Shown here: positions 55,638 to 64,000 of the stretch, piece after piece | Layout of the letters: every line of letters starts with the position of its first letter | Numbering within the stretch: position 1 is the stretch's first letter | DNA from: Aeromonas caviae | GTDB lineage: Bacteria > Pseudomonadota > Gammaproteobacteria > Enterobacterales > Aeromonadaceae | Assembly: GCF_000819785.1 (NCBI RefSeq) | Contig: NZ_CDBK01000080.1 | Location: 59,701 to 123,700 of the forward strand | Direction: 5' to 3' | DNA length: 64,000 nt | Position numbers and translations under genes: made by a program | Notes under the pieces: generated by a model | Databases searched by the model: none | Seen by the model: the letters and a program-made list of their open reading frames with translations, nothing else | Told to the model about the DNA's origin: nothing

Positions 55638-55680
55638 TTGATGCAAATCAAGTGTCTATTTATATATCTCCTCAGGGGTA
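55638..55680 (-). promoter_or_regulatory. FNR site and NarL/NarP 7-2-7 site of the nirB promoter
   Basis: TTGATGCAAATCAA (55638-55651) is a perfect FNR half-site pair. On the minus strand TACCCCT-GA-GGAGATA (plus 55665-55680) is a NarL/NarP heptamer pair, one half perfect and the other five of seven. Their centres are 28 bp apart, the same distance as in the E. coli nirB promoter (-41.5 and -69.5), which places the start of transcription near 55603. Confidence 0.8.
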
Positions 55681-55808
55681 ATTCGAGAAAATTCAACACT
55701 ATACAAAAATAGGTATACCAGTTAATGATTTCTGGGCTGGCTCGGGGTGAGGGATGGTGGAGGGAAAGCCCGGTTTACCAACTGCCGGGGAGTGAAAACT
55801 TCTGGCGG

Positions 55809-55840
55809 AAAAGGCCGGCCTCGCGCTGGGCGAGACCGGC
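55809..55840 (-). terminator. Terminator of the cecR-ybhGFSR operon
   Basis: On the minus strand GCCGGTCTCGCCC pairs imperfectly with GCGAGGCCGGC and is followed by TTTT, 22 bp beyond the ybhR stop. Confidence 0.75.
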
Positions 55841-55862
55841 ATCAGCTGAACAAGGTGGCGCG

Positions 55863-56951
55863 TCAGGCAATATGGCGGCGGAACATGGCGAGCGCCAGCG
55901 ACAGGGTGACGCCGGCGATGGCGAGCAGCGGCCAGAGCAGGGGCCAGGCGGCCGACCAGTCTAACCCCTTCAAAAAGACCCCCTTGAGCAGCACGATGAA
56001 GTGGGTGAGGGGGTCGATGGCCGCCAGCCACTGGAACACCTGCGGCATGTTCTCCACCGGTGAGATGTAGCCCGAGAGGATTACCGCCGGGACGGTGAAG
56101 GAGAAGACCCCGAGAAAGGCCTGCTGCTGGGTCGAGCAGAACGACGAGATGAAGAGCCCGATCCCGGCCAGTGCCAGCCCGTAGCAGACCATGCCCGCCA
56201 TCAGCAGGCTGAGGCTGCTGGCAAAGGGGAGGTGAAAGACGAAGCGGGCGGCCAGCGCGACTATGCACCCTTGCCCCACCGCCACCAGGATGCCGGGCAC
56301 CGCCTTGCCCGCCATGATCCAGCCTGCGGTGAGGGGGGAAACCAGCAGTTGATCGAAGGTGCCCTCCTCCCGCTCCCGCGCGACCGAGAGGGCGGTGACG
56401 ATAAGACAGCCGGTGGTGGTGATGATGGCCACCAGCGCCGGCAGGATATGCCAGTGGAACTCGACATTGGGGTTGTAGAGGTTGCGTACCGCCAGCTCGG
56501 GTTGCCCCTTGCCCTCACTTTGCCAGCGGGCGATCACCTGACTGATGTAGCCCGCCGCCACCTGACCGCCGTTGGAGCGACGGCCATCGATAATCAGCTG
56601 CACCTTGGCCGGTTCGCCCCGCGCCAGCCGGCGCGAAAAATCCCCCGGAATAATCAGCCCGAGCAGCGCCTGCTGTCCGGTGATGGCCCGGGTCATGCCC
56701 GCCTCGCCTTGCACCGGCATGACGGTGGTGAAGGCGGGCATATGGGTGAGGCGCTCCAGCAGCTCGCGGCTCTGGGCACCGCCATCCTGGTTGTAGATGG
56801 CCAGCGTGTTGCCGGTCACCTCCAGAGTGGCGGCGAACGGGAAGAGGGCGGTTTGCAGCAGCACCGGCATGATGAGCAGAAAGCGCCCCTGAGTATTGCC
56901 CATCAGGGCTTGCAGCTCTTTTCGGATCAGCCACCAGAGTCGGATCAGCAT
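55863..56951 (-). CDS. ybhR: ABC-2 type efflux permease YbhR
   Basis: The 362-residue permease begins MLIRLWWLIRKELQALMGNT and has one N-terminal transmembrane helix, a large periplasmic loop (about residues 45-170) and five C-terminal helices with VAREREEGTFDQLLVSPLTA, typical of ABC-2 exporters. It pairs with the next permease and YbhF. It begins 3 bp after ybhS and is the last gene of the operon. Confidence 0.9.
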   Translation of the reverse strand: MLIRLWWLIRKELQALMGNTQGRFLLIMPVLLQTALFPFAATLEVTGNTLAIYNQDGGAQSRELLERLTHMPAFTTVMPVQGEAGMTRAITGQQALLGLIIPGDFSRRLARGEPAKVQLIIDGRRSNGGQVAAGYISQVIARWQSEGKGQPELAVRNLYNPNVEFHWHILPALVAIITTTGCLIVTALSVAREREEGTFDQLLVSPLTAGWIMAGKAVPGILVAVGQGCIVALAARFVFHLPFASSLSLLMAGMVCYGLALAGIGLFISSFCSTQQQAFLGVFSFTVPAVILSGYISPVENMPQVFQWLAAIDPLTHFIVLLKGVFLKGLDWSAAWPLLWPLLAIAGVTLSLALAMFRRHIA

Positions 56952-56954
56952 GGG

Positions 56955-58064
56955 TTACTCCAGAGTGCGCCGCGTCTTGCGGGCGGTCAGGGCCAGCCAG
57001 AAACCGGCCAGCAGCAGCAGACAGAAACCGTTGACCAGCAGGATCGAGAAGACGCTGCCCGCCTGATAGAGGGTCTGCAGGGAGCTCGCGAAGTAGCGGG
57101 CCGGAATGAGGTGGGTGATGGCCCGAAGCAGCGGTGGCATGCTGGCGATCTCGAACACGAAGCCCGACAGCATCACCGCGGGCAGAAACGCGGCGATCAG
57201 CGCCGCCTGTGCGGCGTTGAACTGGCTGCGCATCACGGTGGAGAGGAACAGCCCGAGCCCGAGGGCGCTGCCGAGAAAAACGCTGGTGACCAGAAAGAGC
57301 AGCAGCAGGGAGCCGCGCCATGGCACGCCCATCACCGCCACCGAGAAGAGCAGGCAGAGCAGCATGGCAATGATGCCAAGGCCATAGTAGGGCAGCAGCT
57401 TGGAGAGCAGCAGCTCCCCCTTGGTGACCGGGGTGGCGAGCAGCGCCTCCATGGTGCCGCGCTCCCACTCCCGCGCCACCACCAGCGAGGTGAGCAGGGC
57501 CCCTATGATGGTCATCACCACCGCAATGGAGCCCGGCACCAGAAAGTTGCGGCTCACCAGCGCCGGGTTGAACCAGGCGCGGCTCTCTATCGACACCGGC
57601 ATGGCGACCCCCTCGCCAGCGAGCCATCCCTGCCAGATCCCCTGCACATAGTTGGTGACGAAGTTGGCGGTGTTGGGCTCGGAGCCGTCGGTCAGCAGCA
57701 GCGCCTGCGGCGTGCCATTGGCCTGACCGGCCAGCGCGCGGGAGAAGCCGTCATCGATCATCAGCAGGCCGCGGATCTCGCCACGGGCCAGACTGGCGAG
57801 CAGGGACTCCTTGCTCGGGCCGCTGTGGATCTCCAGTGCGGTAGAGCCGCGCAGGGCCTGCTCCAGCCGCACCGCCGGGGCGCCGCTGTCGGTGCGCCAG
57901 ATGCCGAGGCGCAGATGGTCCACATCCAGATTGATGGCGTAGCCCATCACCACCAGCAGCACCACCGGCATGATGAAGGCGATGAGAATGCTGCTCGGGT
58001 CACGGACGATTTGCAGCGACTCCTTGCGGCAGAGGGCCAGCAGTCGTCGACGGTTGATGCTCAT
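56955..58064 (-). CDS. ybhS: ABC-2 type efflux permease YbhS
   Basis: The 369-residue permease has the same architecture as YbhR and the signature VVAREWERGTMEALLATPVT near residue 225. It overlaps ybhF by 4 nt (start 58064). In E. coli YbhFSR is an efflux system linked to tetracycline-type drugs, cations and LPS, though its natural substrate is unsettled. Confidence 0.9.
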   Translation of the reverse strand: MSINRRRLLALCRKESLQIVRDPSSILIAFIMPVVLLVVMGYAINLDVDHLRLGIWRTDSGAPAVRLEQALRGSTALEIHSGPSKESLLASLARGEIRGLLMIDDGFSRALAGQANGTPQALLLTDGSEPNTANFVTNYVQGIWQGWLAGEGVAMPVSIESRAWFNPALVSRNFLVPGSIAVVMTIIGALLTSLVVAREWERGTMEALLATPVTKGELLLSKLLPYYGLGIIAMLLCLLFSVAVMGVPWRGSLLLLFLVTSVFLGSALGLGLFLSTVMRSQFNAAQAALIAAFLPAVMLSGFVFEIASMPPLLRAITHLIPARYFASSLQTLYQAGSVFSILLVNGFCLLLLAGFWLALTARKTRRTLE

Positions 58065-59830
58065 GCGTCCTCCTCGCTGGCCCGCTCGACCAGGGTGATA
58101 AAGGCCTCTTCCATTGTTGGCAAAGAACAGGTCTGCAAGGCGCCGGTTGGCAAAGAGGTCGCCGCCTCTTTGGCGGCCAGCCCCTTGAGATCGTCCGGAG
58201 TGCCGAGGGCCAGCAGCTTGCCGCGATAGATGAGGGCAATGCGGTCGCAATACTCCGCCTCATCCATAAAGTGGGTGGTGACCAGCACGGTGACGCCGTG
58301 GTCGGCTAGCGCGTTGATGTGCGACCAGAACTCGCGCCGGGTCACCGGATCGACCCCGGAGGTGGGCTCGTCGAGAAACAGCAGCGGCGGCTCGTGCAGC
58401 AGGGCGCAGGCGAGCGATAAGCGCTGGCGCAGGCCGAGCGGCAGGGATTCCGCCTTCTGATCGAGCCAAGGGGCGAGGGCAAAGGCAGTCACCATGGCGT
58501 CGATCCGCGTCTGCTGGTGGCGGCCGAACAGGCCGTAGATACCGGCGAAGAAGGAGAGGTTCTGGGCCACGGTGAGCTGCTTGTAGAGGGAGAACTTCTG
58601 CGCCATGTAGCCGAGACGCTGGCGCGCTGCCGAGGGGCTGTGGGCCAGATCGATGCCGGTCACCAGCGCCTGTCCCTCGCTCGGGCGCAGCAGGCCGCAC
58701 TCCATCTTGAAGGTGGTGGACTTGCCCGCCCCGTTGGGGCCGAGCAGGCCGAAGATCTCGCCGCGGCGCACCGCAAAGCTGACGTCATCGGTGGCGGCAA
58801 AATCGCCGAAGCGCTTGGTGAGGTGGCGCGCCTCGATCACCGCCTCGGGGGAGACCCCCTGCGGCAGTTCCGCTTCGCGCATCCCGGTTGCCAGACTCGA
58901 CTCACCGCCGGGGCCGCCGCCGAGCAGGTCGATAAAGGCATCCTCCAACCGGGGCTGGGCCGGTTGAAAGGCGCCGTTGGCGAGATGCAGCTCTGCCAGC
59001 GGTGGGGGCGTCATGCCCGGGTGCAGCAGCAGGCGAACCCGCTCCCCCGCCACCGCGCCATCCATCACCGCCGGGTGAGCCAGTGCCCGGCGCAGCAGGG
59101 CGCGCCGCTCGCGGCCATCCAGTTGCCCCGCCTCCAGTAGCCAGCAGCGGCTGGCCATGGCCCCCATCAGATCGGCCGGCGTGCCGCTGGTGCGCACCTC
59201 GCCATCCGCCATCAGCAGCACGTGGTCGCACAGCTCCGCCTCATCGAGATAGGCGGTACTCCAGAGCACCGTCATCCCCCCCTTGGCCAGCTCGCGCACC
59301 ATCTGCCAGAGGGCGCGGCGGGAGATGGGATCGACCCCGACCCCCGGTTCGTCGAGCAGCAGCACATCCGGGGTGCCGAGCAGGGCGCAGGCCAGCCCGA
59401 GCTTCTGCTTCATCCCGCCAGAGAGCTTGCCTGCCGGTCGCGTGGTGAAGCGGGCAAGGTCGGTGAAGGCGAGCAGCCGCGCGAAGGTGGGTGTGCGTTC
59501 GAGCTCCAGTACGCCGCGCAAGTCAGCGTAGAGGGTGAGGTTCTCCAGCACGCTGAGATCCTCGTAGAGGCCGAACTGCTGGGGCATGTAGCCGAGGCGC
59601 TGACGCAACAGATCCCCCTCGCTCACCGGGTCCAGCCCCAGCACCCGGATGGTGCCCGCTTCGGGGATCAGCAGACCGGCCAGCAGGCGCAGCAAAGTGC
59701 TCTTGCCCGCGCCGTCGGGGCCCACCAGTCCGGTAATGCCACCGGCCGGAATGGTGGCCGAGATGGCGTTGAGGGCGACCCGCTCGCCAAAGCATTTGGT
59801 GAGCCCCTCGAGGGAGATGGCGCAGCTCAT
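58061..59830 (-). CDS. ybhF: ABC efflux ATPase with two fused nucleotide-binding domains (YbhF)
   Basis: The 589-residue protein contains two complete ABC ATPases. NBD1 (about residues 5-240) has LVGPDGAGKSTLLRLLAG, LSGGMKQKLGLACAL and LLLDEPGVGVDP. NBD2 (about 340-575) has LLGPNGAGKSTTFKM, a degenerate signature LPLGLRQRLSLACAL in place of LSGG, and LFLDEPTSGVDPVTRREFW. The duplicated NBD explains why a single ATPase gene serves two permeases. The start MSCAISLEGLTK at 59830 overlaps ybhG by 4 nt. Confidence 0.93.
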   Translation of the reverse strand: MSCAISLEGLTKCFGERVALNAISATIPAGGITGLVGPDGAGKSTLLRLLAGLLIPEAGTIRVLGLDPVSEGDLLRQRLGYMPQQFGLYEDLSVLENLTLYADLRGVLELERTPTFARLLAFTDLARFTTRPAGKLSGGMKQKLGLACALLGTPDVLLLDEPGVGVDPISRRALWQMVRELAKGGMTVLWSTAYLDEAELCDHVLLMADGEVRTSGTPADLMGAMASRCWLLEAGQLDGRERRALLRRALAHPAVMDGAVAGERVRLLLHPGMTPPPLAELHLANGAFQPAQPRLEDAFIDLLGGGPGGESSLATGMREAELPQGVSPEAVIEARHLTKRFGDFAATDDVSFAVRRGEIFGLLGPNGAGKSTTFKMECGLLRPSEGQALVTGIDLAHSPSAARQRLGYMAQKFSLYKQLTVAQNLSFFAGIYGLFGRHQQTRIDAMVTAFALAPWLDQKAESLPLGLRQRLSLACALLHEPPLLFLDEPTSGVDPVTRREFWSHINALADHGVTVLVTTHFMDEAEYCDRIALIYRGKLLALGTPDDLKGLAAKEAATSLPTGALQTCSLPTMEEAFITLVERASEEDA

Positions 59831-60795
59831 GGAGCCAGCCTGACGGTGACCGGCATCCCCTGGCGCAGGGCCGGGTCGGGATCCTGCACCACGATGCGCA
59901 GCCGGTAGACGAGGTGGGTGCGCAGGTCCGGGGTTTCCACCGATTTCGGGGTGAACTCGGCGGTGGGCGAGACAAAACCCACCACCCCGTGATAGGGCTG
60001 ATCCGGCCGCGAGTCGGTGTTGAGGGTCACTTTGGCGCCGCTCGGGAAGTGGCCGAGCCAGGGCTCCTCCACATAGGCGCGCACCCAGACTGGCGCGGTC
60101 AGGGAGAGGTTGAAGGCGGTCACTCCGCTCTGCACCATGCTGCCGTTCTCGATGGCGCGACTGATGATGATGCCGTCGCTGGGGGCGGTCAGGCTGGCAT
60201 CTGCCAGCGCCAGTTCGGCACTGGCGAGCGCCGCTTTGGCCCCTTCCAGCTGGGCATCGGACTGGGCGATTTCCTCCGGGCGGTAGCCGGTTTCGAGCTG
60301 GGCGAGCTGTTCGCGTGCCGAGCGCACCTGCGCCTGGGTCTGATCCCGCTGGGAGCGGGCAGTATCGAGCTGACCGCGGGAGATAGCGCCGGTGGCGGCC
60401 AATGCGCTCTGGCGGCGCCACTGCTGGTCGGCCTCCAGCGCAGCGGCCTCGGCGGCGGCCAGTGCGGCCCGGGCGCGGTCGGTCTCTTCGCTGCGATAGC
60501 CTTTGTGCATCAGGGCGTTGGCGGCAGTGAGTGCAGCCAGATTGGCGCGGGCGCTGTCGCGGCTGTGGGTGAGGGGCGCCGGATCCAGGCGGGCCAGCAG
60601 TTGACCGGCTTTCACGCTATCTCCCTCATCGACCAGCACCTGATCGACGCGGCCGCCGACCCGAAAGGCCAGATTGACGTCGCGAATGTCGACATTGCCG
60701 TAGAGGATGGAGCCGTCGGCTGGGCGCCCCTGCCACCAGAGGTAGCCGCCGATAACGGTTAGCAGCAGGGCCAGGATTGCAATGCGTTGTTTCAT
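59827..60795 (-). CDS. ybhG: HlyD family periplasmic adaptor YbhG
   Basis: The 322-residue membrane-fusion protein begins MKQRIAILALLLTVIGGYLW with one anchor helix. It then has a lipoyl half (DIRDVNLAFRVGGRVDQVLV), a long alpha-helical hairpin rich in Ala/Glu/Arg (about residues 75-200), a second lipoyl half (LTAPSDGIIISRAIENGSMV) and a beta-barrel domain. It connects the inner-membrane transporter to the periplasm or an outer-membrane channel. It overlaps cecR by 4 nt. Confidence 0.92.
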   Translation of the reverse strand: MKQRIAILALLLTVIGGYLWWQGRPADGSILYGNVDIRDVNLAFRVGGRVDQVLVDEGDSVKAGQLLARLDPAPLTHSRDSARANLAALTAANALMHKGYRSEETDRARAALAAAEAAALEADQQWRRQSALAATGAISRGQLDTARSQRDQTQAQVRSAREQLAQLETGYRPEEIAQSDAQLEGAKAALASAELALADASLTAPSDGIIISRAIENGSMVQSGVTAFNLSLTAPVWVRAYVEEPWLGHFPSGAKVTLNTDSRPDQPYHGVVGFVSPTAEFTPKSVETPDLRTHLVYRLRIVVQDPDPALRQGMPVTVRLAP

Positions 60796-61433
60796 GCCGC
60801 TTCTCCTTCTTTCATGTCGGTGGGGCGCAGGCCGCGCAGTGCCCATACCAGCCGCTGTCTGGCGGCCTCGGGGTTGTCTATCTGGGCGAGAAAGGGGGCG
60901 GCCTGTTCGGGCAGCCAGCCGAGCTGGCGACCGCTGCCGGCGATCACCAGCGGCAGGCCGACCGACCCCATGATGAAGATCATCAGCTGGAGCGGGTGAC
61001 CCGCGACCAGCGACCCTTCCGCCTGCGCCATCCGTACCTGCTCGATCAGCAGCAGGGGGTGACGGCGCGGCAGGCTGAGCAGAAAGCGCTGGGCCGCCCC
61101 TTCCCCCGCCAGCGCATCGCCAAACAGGTGGTTGATGAAGCCGCGCTGGCGCGCCACCAGCCCGATCAGCGCCTCCATGGTGGCCTCGAACATGGCGATG
61201 GCAGAGGGGTAGGAGCCTTTGGCTGCCACGGCCTTGAGCTCGTCATAGAGGGGGGCGTACCAGAGCTCCACCAGCTCGTCGATAAAGGCGTCGCGGTTGC
61301 CGAAGTGGTAGACGAAGGAGCCGAGGTTCACCTCGGCCGCCGCCGCCAGCTCGCGCACCGTCAGGCCGCGCAGCCCCTTCTCGGTGGCGATGGCGAGGCC
61401 GGTATCGAGCAGTTTCTGACGGGTGGGGTGCAT
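60792..61433 (-). CDS. cecR: TetR family regulator CecR (YbiH)
   Basis: The 213-residue regulator begins MHPTRQKLLDTGLAIATEKG with the helix-turn-helix LTVRELAAAAEVNLGSFVYH. It is the first gene of the operon, as ybiH is before ybhGFSR in E. coli, where it autoregulates and controls the exporter in response to cefoperazone and chloramphenicol. The start at 61433 has AGGAG 10 nt upstream. A perfect palindrome at 61471-61486 is the likely operator. Confidence 0.9.
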   Translation of the reverse strand: MHPTRQKLLDTGLAIATEKGLRGLTVRELAAAAEVNLGSFVYHFGNRDAFIDELVELWYAPLYDELKAVAAKGSYPSAIAMFEATMEALIGLVARQRGFINHLFGDALAGEGAAQRFLLSLPRRHPLLLIEQVRMAQAEGSLVAGHPLQLMIFIMGSVGLPLVIAGSGRQLGWLPEQAAPFLAQIDNPEAARQRLVWALRGLRPTDMKEGEAA

Positions 61434-61470
61434 CTGGCTGGCGCTCCTGGTGTATGCATTTTGTACGCAA

Positions 61471-61486
61471 TTATACGACCGTATAA
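61471..61486. promoter_or_regulatory. Putative CecR operator
   Basis: TTATACG and CGTATAA form a perfect 7-bp inverted repeat with a 2-bp centre, 38 bp before the cecR start codon. Its A/T-rich arms overlap a possible -10 element (TATAAT on the minus strand). Confidence 0.65.
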
Positions 61487-61704
61487 AAAATGCGGAAGCG
61501 GGCGATAGGATCTTTTTGCCCGCAATGTGATCCGCCCCGCTCTGAGGGGCCGTGATCCCCGTCCGGCAGGGGGAAGGATCCACCGCTTGTGCCCAAGCCA
61601 CAGGCATGTCGGTGTGACGGGATGGTGAAAGGCGCTTCTGGTCCCGGGTGCGGGTGCCCGGGCCACAAGAGGCTGGTGATGGAGCCGGGAGCTGCCTGAC
61701 CCGG

Positions 61705-62625
61705 TCAGGGGGTGTCGGTGGCCCCGGTGTGATAGGGGGGCCGGGCACAGGTGTCCCGTATCAGGGCGCGCAGCCAGCGGTGGCCCGGATCGGCATCCTG
61801 ACTGGGGTGCCAGAGCAGGGCGACCCGGATCCCTGGCAGAGCGAAGGGCAGGGGCAGGGTGACCAGATCGCCGAGCAGGCTGGCGCAGTGCAGGTGCGGC
61901 ACCGTTGCCACCAGATTGCTCTCCCTGACCAGGGCCAGCGCCGTCGCAAACCCGGGAACCAGGGTGGTGATGGTGCGCCGCCTCCCCTGGCCTGCGAGGA
62001 TCTCGTCGATGGGGCTGTGAGGCTGGCCCCGGCGGGAGACCAGCACGTGGCGTGCGGCGGCATAGCGCGCCACGGTCAGGGTGCCGTCGCAGAGGGGGTG
62101 GTCCGGGTGCACCACGGCGACGAAGTGGTCCTGGAACAGGGCCTGGGTGCGCAGCTCAGGGGCCGTGGTGGTGCCGATGACCCCGGTCTCGAAGTCCAGC
62201 TCGCCACGGCGCAGGGGGCCGCTCTCCTTGTCGGGTTTGGCCAGAAAGTGCAGCCGCACCCCGGGGGCCTCGACGGCGAGGCGCGCCAGCAGGGCGGGGC
62301 CCACCGCCTCCACGAAGCCGTCGCTGGATCGCAGGCGGAAGGTGCGCTCCAGGCTCGCCGGGTCTACTTCCTGCTGGGGGCGTAGCACGGCCCGGGTCTC
62401 CTGAACCAGGCGGGCGACCTCATCCCGCAGGATCTGCGCCCGGGGGGTGGGGATCAGGCCGCGTCCCGCCCGCACCAGCAGCGGATCCCCCGTGGTCTCC
62501 CGCAGCCTTGCCAGGGCCCGGCTCATGGCGGAAGCACTCAGGCCTAGCCGTCTGGCGGCGCCCGCCACACTGCCCTCTTCCAGCAGGGCATCCAGGGTGA
62601 TCAGCAGGTTGAAATCCGGGGTCAT
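61705..62625 (-). CDS. LysR family transcriptional regulator
   Basis: The 306-residue regulator has an N-terminal winged helix (NLLITLDALLEEGSVAGAAR, then RLGLSASAMSRALARLR) and a periplasmic-binding-like effector domain (about residues 90-300). AGGAGA lies 7 nt before the ATG at 62625; the frame extends to 62694 without support. It is divergent from the MFS gene, its most probable target. Confidence 0.88.
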   Translation of the reverse strand: MTPDFNLLITLDALLEEGSVAGAARRLGLSASAMSRALARLRETTGDPLLVRAGRGLIPTPRAQILRDEVARLVQETRAVLRPQQEVDPASLERTFRLRSSDGFVEAVGPALLARLAVEAPGVRLHFLAKPDKESGPLRRGELDFETGVIGTTTAPELRTQALFQDHFVAVVHPDHPLCDGTLTVARYAAARHVLVSRRGQPHSPIDEILAGQGRRRTITTLVPGFATALALVRESNLVATVPHLHCASLLGDLVTLPLPFALPGIRVALLWHPSQDADPGHRWLRALIRDTCARPPYHTGATDTP

Positions 62626-62793
62626 GGTCGTCTCCTCGCAGGCGGCGCCTGACGGGCCGACCCCTTCATGATACCCGAGTTGCCGTCTCTTCATATGGCG
62701 CCTGATGCAACTATAAGCTGCAATCCATGCGTCTTCCGCCTTGTCATCTCCCCCGCTAGCCTGAGTGCATCATCACTTGCCGGAGAGACTGCC

Positions 62794-64000
62794 ATGTCCA
62801 CACCACTTCTTGTTTCCCCTCCCGTGACGCGCCGTCTTGGTCTCGCGGGGCTCGGGCTCGCCACCCTGCTGCCCATGCTGGCGGGCAGCATGGCCAACCT
62901 GGTGCTGCCTGCCCTGGGGCAGGACTTCGGCGTGCCCTTCGCCAGCCTGCAATGGGTGCTGGTGGCCTACCTGCTTGGGATCACCAGTCTGACGGTGGTG
63001 GCGGGCCGGCTCGGCGATCGTCTGGGGCGGCGTCGCGTGCTGCTCTGGGGGACCGGGGTCTTCGCGCTGGCTTCCCTGCTGTGCGCCCTGGCCCCTTCCA
63101 TTGGCTGGCTCATTGCCGCTCGCACCCTGCAAGGGGCGGGTGCGGCCTGCATGCTGGTGCTCTCGCTGGCCATGGCAGGAGAGCTGGTGCCGCCAGCTCG
63201 ACGGGGCTGGAGCATGGGATTGCTCGGCACCCTGTCGGCCTGCGGCACGGCGCTCGGCCCCTCCTTTGGCGGCCTGTTGATCGGCGGATTTGGCTGGCAG
63301 GCTCCCTTCCTGCTGCTGCTCCCCCTGACGTTGCTGGCGCTGGGGTGTGCCTGGTGCGACCTGCCCCGGGATGAGGCGGGCTCTGCCGAGGGAGGCCTCC
63401 CGCTCACCAGTCTGTTGCTGCTGGTGACGGTGCTGCTCTGCTACGGGCTGGCACTGACCCGGGGCAGCCCACTCGGGGTCTGGCCGGGGATAGGGGCGCT
63501 CGTCGCCATGGTGCTCTTCGTGCGTGCCGACTCGGGCGCCCGTCGCCCCCTGCTGCCCCTGGCGCTGTTGGGGGCGTCCAAGCGAAGAGGCGGGATCATC
63601 GCCAGTGCGCTGGTGGCCAGCGTCATGGTGGCGACGCTGCTGATCGGTCCTTTCTACCTGCACGGCGCCTTTGCCCTCGACATGGGGACGGTGGGGCTGA
63701 TGATCTCCATGGGCCCCCTGCTGGCGGCGCTGTCCGGCATGCCCGCTGGCTGGTTGGTGGACAGGGTGGGGGCGACCCCTGTGGTGCGCCTCGGCATGGG
63801 GCTCATGGTGGTGGCCGCCGTCTTGCTGGCCCTGCTGGACAGGGCGCTCGGGCCCCTCGGCTACCTGCTGCCCATCCTGCTGCTCACCGCCGGTTATGCC
63901 CTGTTCCAGACCGCCAACAACAGCGCCGTGGTGGGGGAGACGGAGGGGGCGAGCCGGGGCGCCGTGGCCGGGCTGCTGACCCTGTCGCGCAACCTGGGCC
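62794..64000 (+). CDS. MFS transporter (DHA2/EmrB-like), 3' end outside the window
   Basis: About 402 codons are present and no stop is reached. The product begins MSTPLLVSPPVTRRLGLAGL and shows at least ten hydrophobic segments. The MFS motif A GRLGDRLGRRRVLLWGTGVF is between helices 2 and 3 and the antiporter motif C-like region LGTLSACGTALGPSFGGLLI in helix 5, which points to proton-driven drug or metabolite export. GGAGAG lies 7 nt upstream. The gene is divergent from a LysR regulator. Confidence 0.88.
   Translation, partial: MSTPLLVSPPVTRRLGLAGLGLATLLPMLAGSMANLVLPALGQDFGVPFASLQWVLVAYLLGITSLTVVAGRLGDRLGRRRVLLWGTGVFALASLLCALAPSIGWLIAARTLQGAGAACMLVLSLAMAGELVPPARRGWSMGLLGTLSACGTALGPSFGGLLIGGFGWQAPFLLLLPLTLLALGCAWCDLPRDEAGSAEGGLPLTSLLLLVTVLLCYGLALTRGSPLGVWPGIGALVAMVLFVRADSGARRPLLPLALLGASKRRGGIIASALVASVMVATLLIGPFYLHGAFALDMGTVGLMISMGPLLAALSGMPAGWLVDRVGATPVVRLGMGLMVVAAVLLALLDRALGPLGYLLPILLLTAGYALFQTANNSAVVGETEGASRGAVAGLLTLSRNLG

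Noticed and set aside
56232..58229. Plus-strand ORF of 665 codons opposite ybhR/ybhS
   Set aside because: Crosses two genes on the other strand and is rich in Gln/His/Arg, as shadows here usually are.

Overview
This window reads as ordinary chromosomal DNA of a GC-rich gammaproteobacterium, most likely an Aeromonas. The support is the enteric/vibrio-type gene repertoire (ilvGMEDA with its leader peptide, rstAB, nirBDC-cysG, ybhGFSR, RyhB), high GC (39 of 60 bases in one recQ line), gamma-type FNR, Fur and NarL sites, and a tRNA-Pro(CGG) almost identical to that of E. coli. Genus assignment is an inference from gene content. I see no prophage, insertion sequence, integron or CRISPR array. The first and last genes (yihG-like acyltransferase, MFS transporter) are cut by the window edges.

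Layout. 0-9 kb: yihG and comM (minus), then the branched-chain amino acid operon ilvL-attenuator-ilvG-ilvM-ilvE-ilvD-ilvA. 9-17 kb: ompA, an HPP membrane protein divergent from a TetR regulator, priA divergent from rpmE, an SDR/DUF2867 protein and a short malic enzyme. 17-31.7 kb: mostly minus strand, with an Asr-like small protein, rstB, rstA, trmA, malZ, an HDOD protein, a META lipoprotein, yegD, ldhA, creA, an Mpo1-like protein, a solute-binding protein and a DksA paralogue; two plus-strand genes (DUF5610, PduO-like) interrupt it. 32-40.5 kb: a polyamine uptake and catabolism operon (SpuB-, SpuC-, two PotF-, PotG-, PotH-, PotI-like). 40.5-48 kb: MOSC protein, tRNA-Pro, a low-GC AbiTii defence-type gene, yigI, recQ, a cytochrome c, selO, DUF3630, a preQ1 riboswitch with yhhQ, and the sRNA RyhB. 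48-56 kb: rraA, mgtE and nirB-nirD-nirC-cysG. 56-64 kb: cecR-ybhG-ybhF-ybhS-ybhR efflux operon, then a LysR regulator divergent from an MFS transporter.

Regulation is unusually readable. An ilv attenuator follows an Ile/Val/Leu-rich leader. Two NtrC-like sites 42 bp apart and a GG-N10-GC sigma-54 promoter precede the polyamine operon. A perfect FNR site lies 28 bp from a NarL/NarP-type 7-2-7 site before nirB. A Fur box overlaps the RyhB promoter. A preQ1-I riboswitch contains the yhhQ Shine-Dalgarno. A perfect palindrome precedes cecR.

The least expected signal is that three minus-strand genes (rstA, the HDOD gene, the solute-binding gene) each have one or two diverged tandem copies of their own 3' end just after the stop codon. 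In two of them the differences are almost all synonymous third-position changes, which suggests repeated allele exchange or an unrecognised duplication mechanism. The AbiTii gene beside tRNA-Pro is the only clear accessory cargo, and it appears to carry a one-base frameshift.
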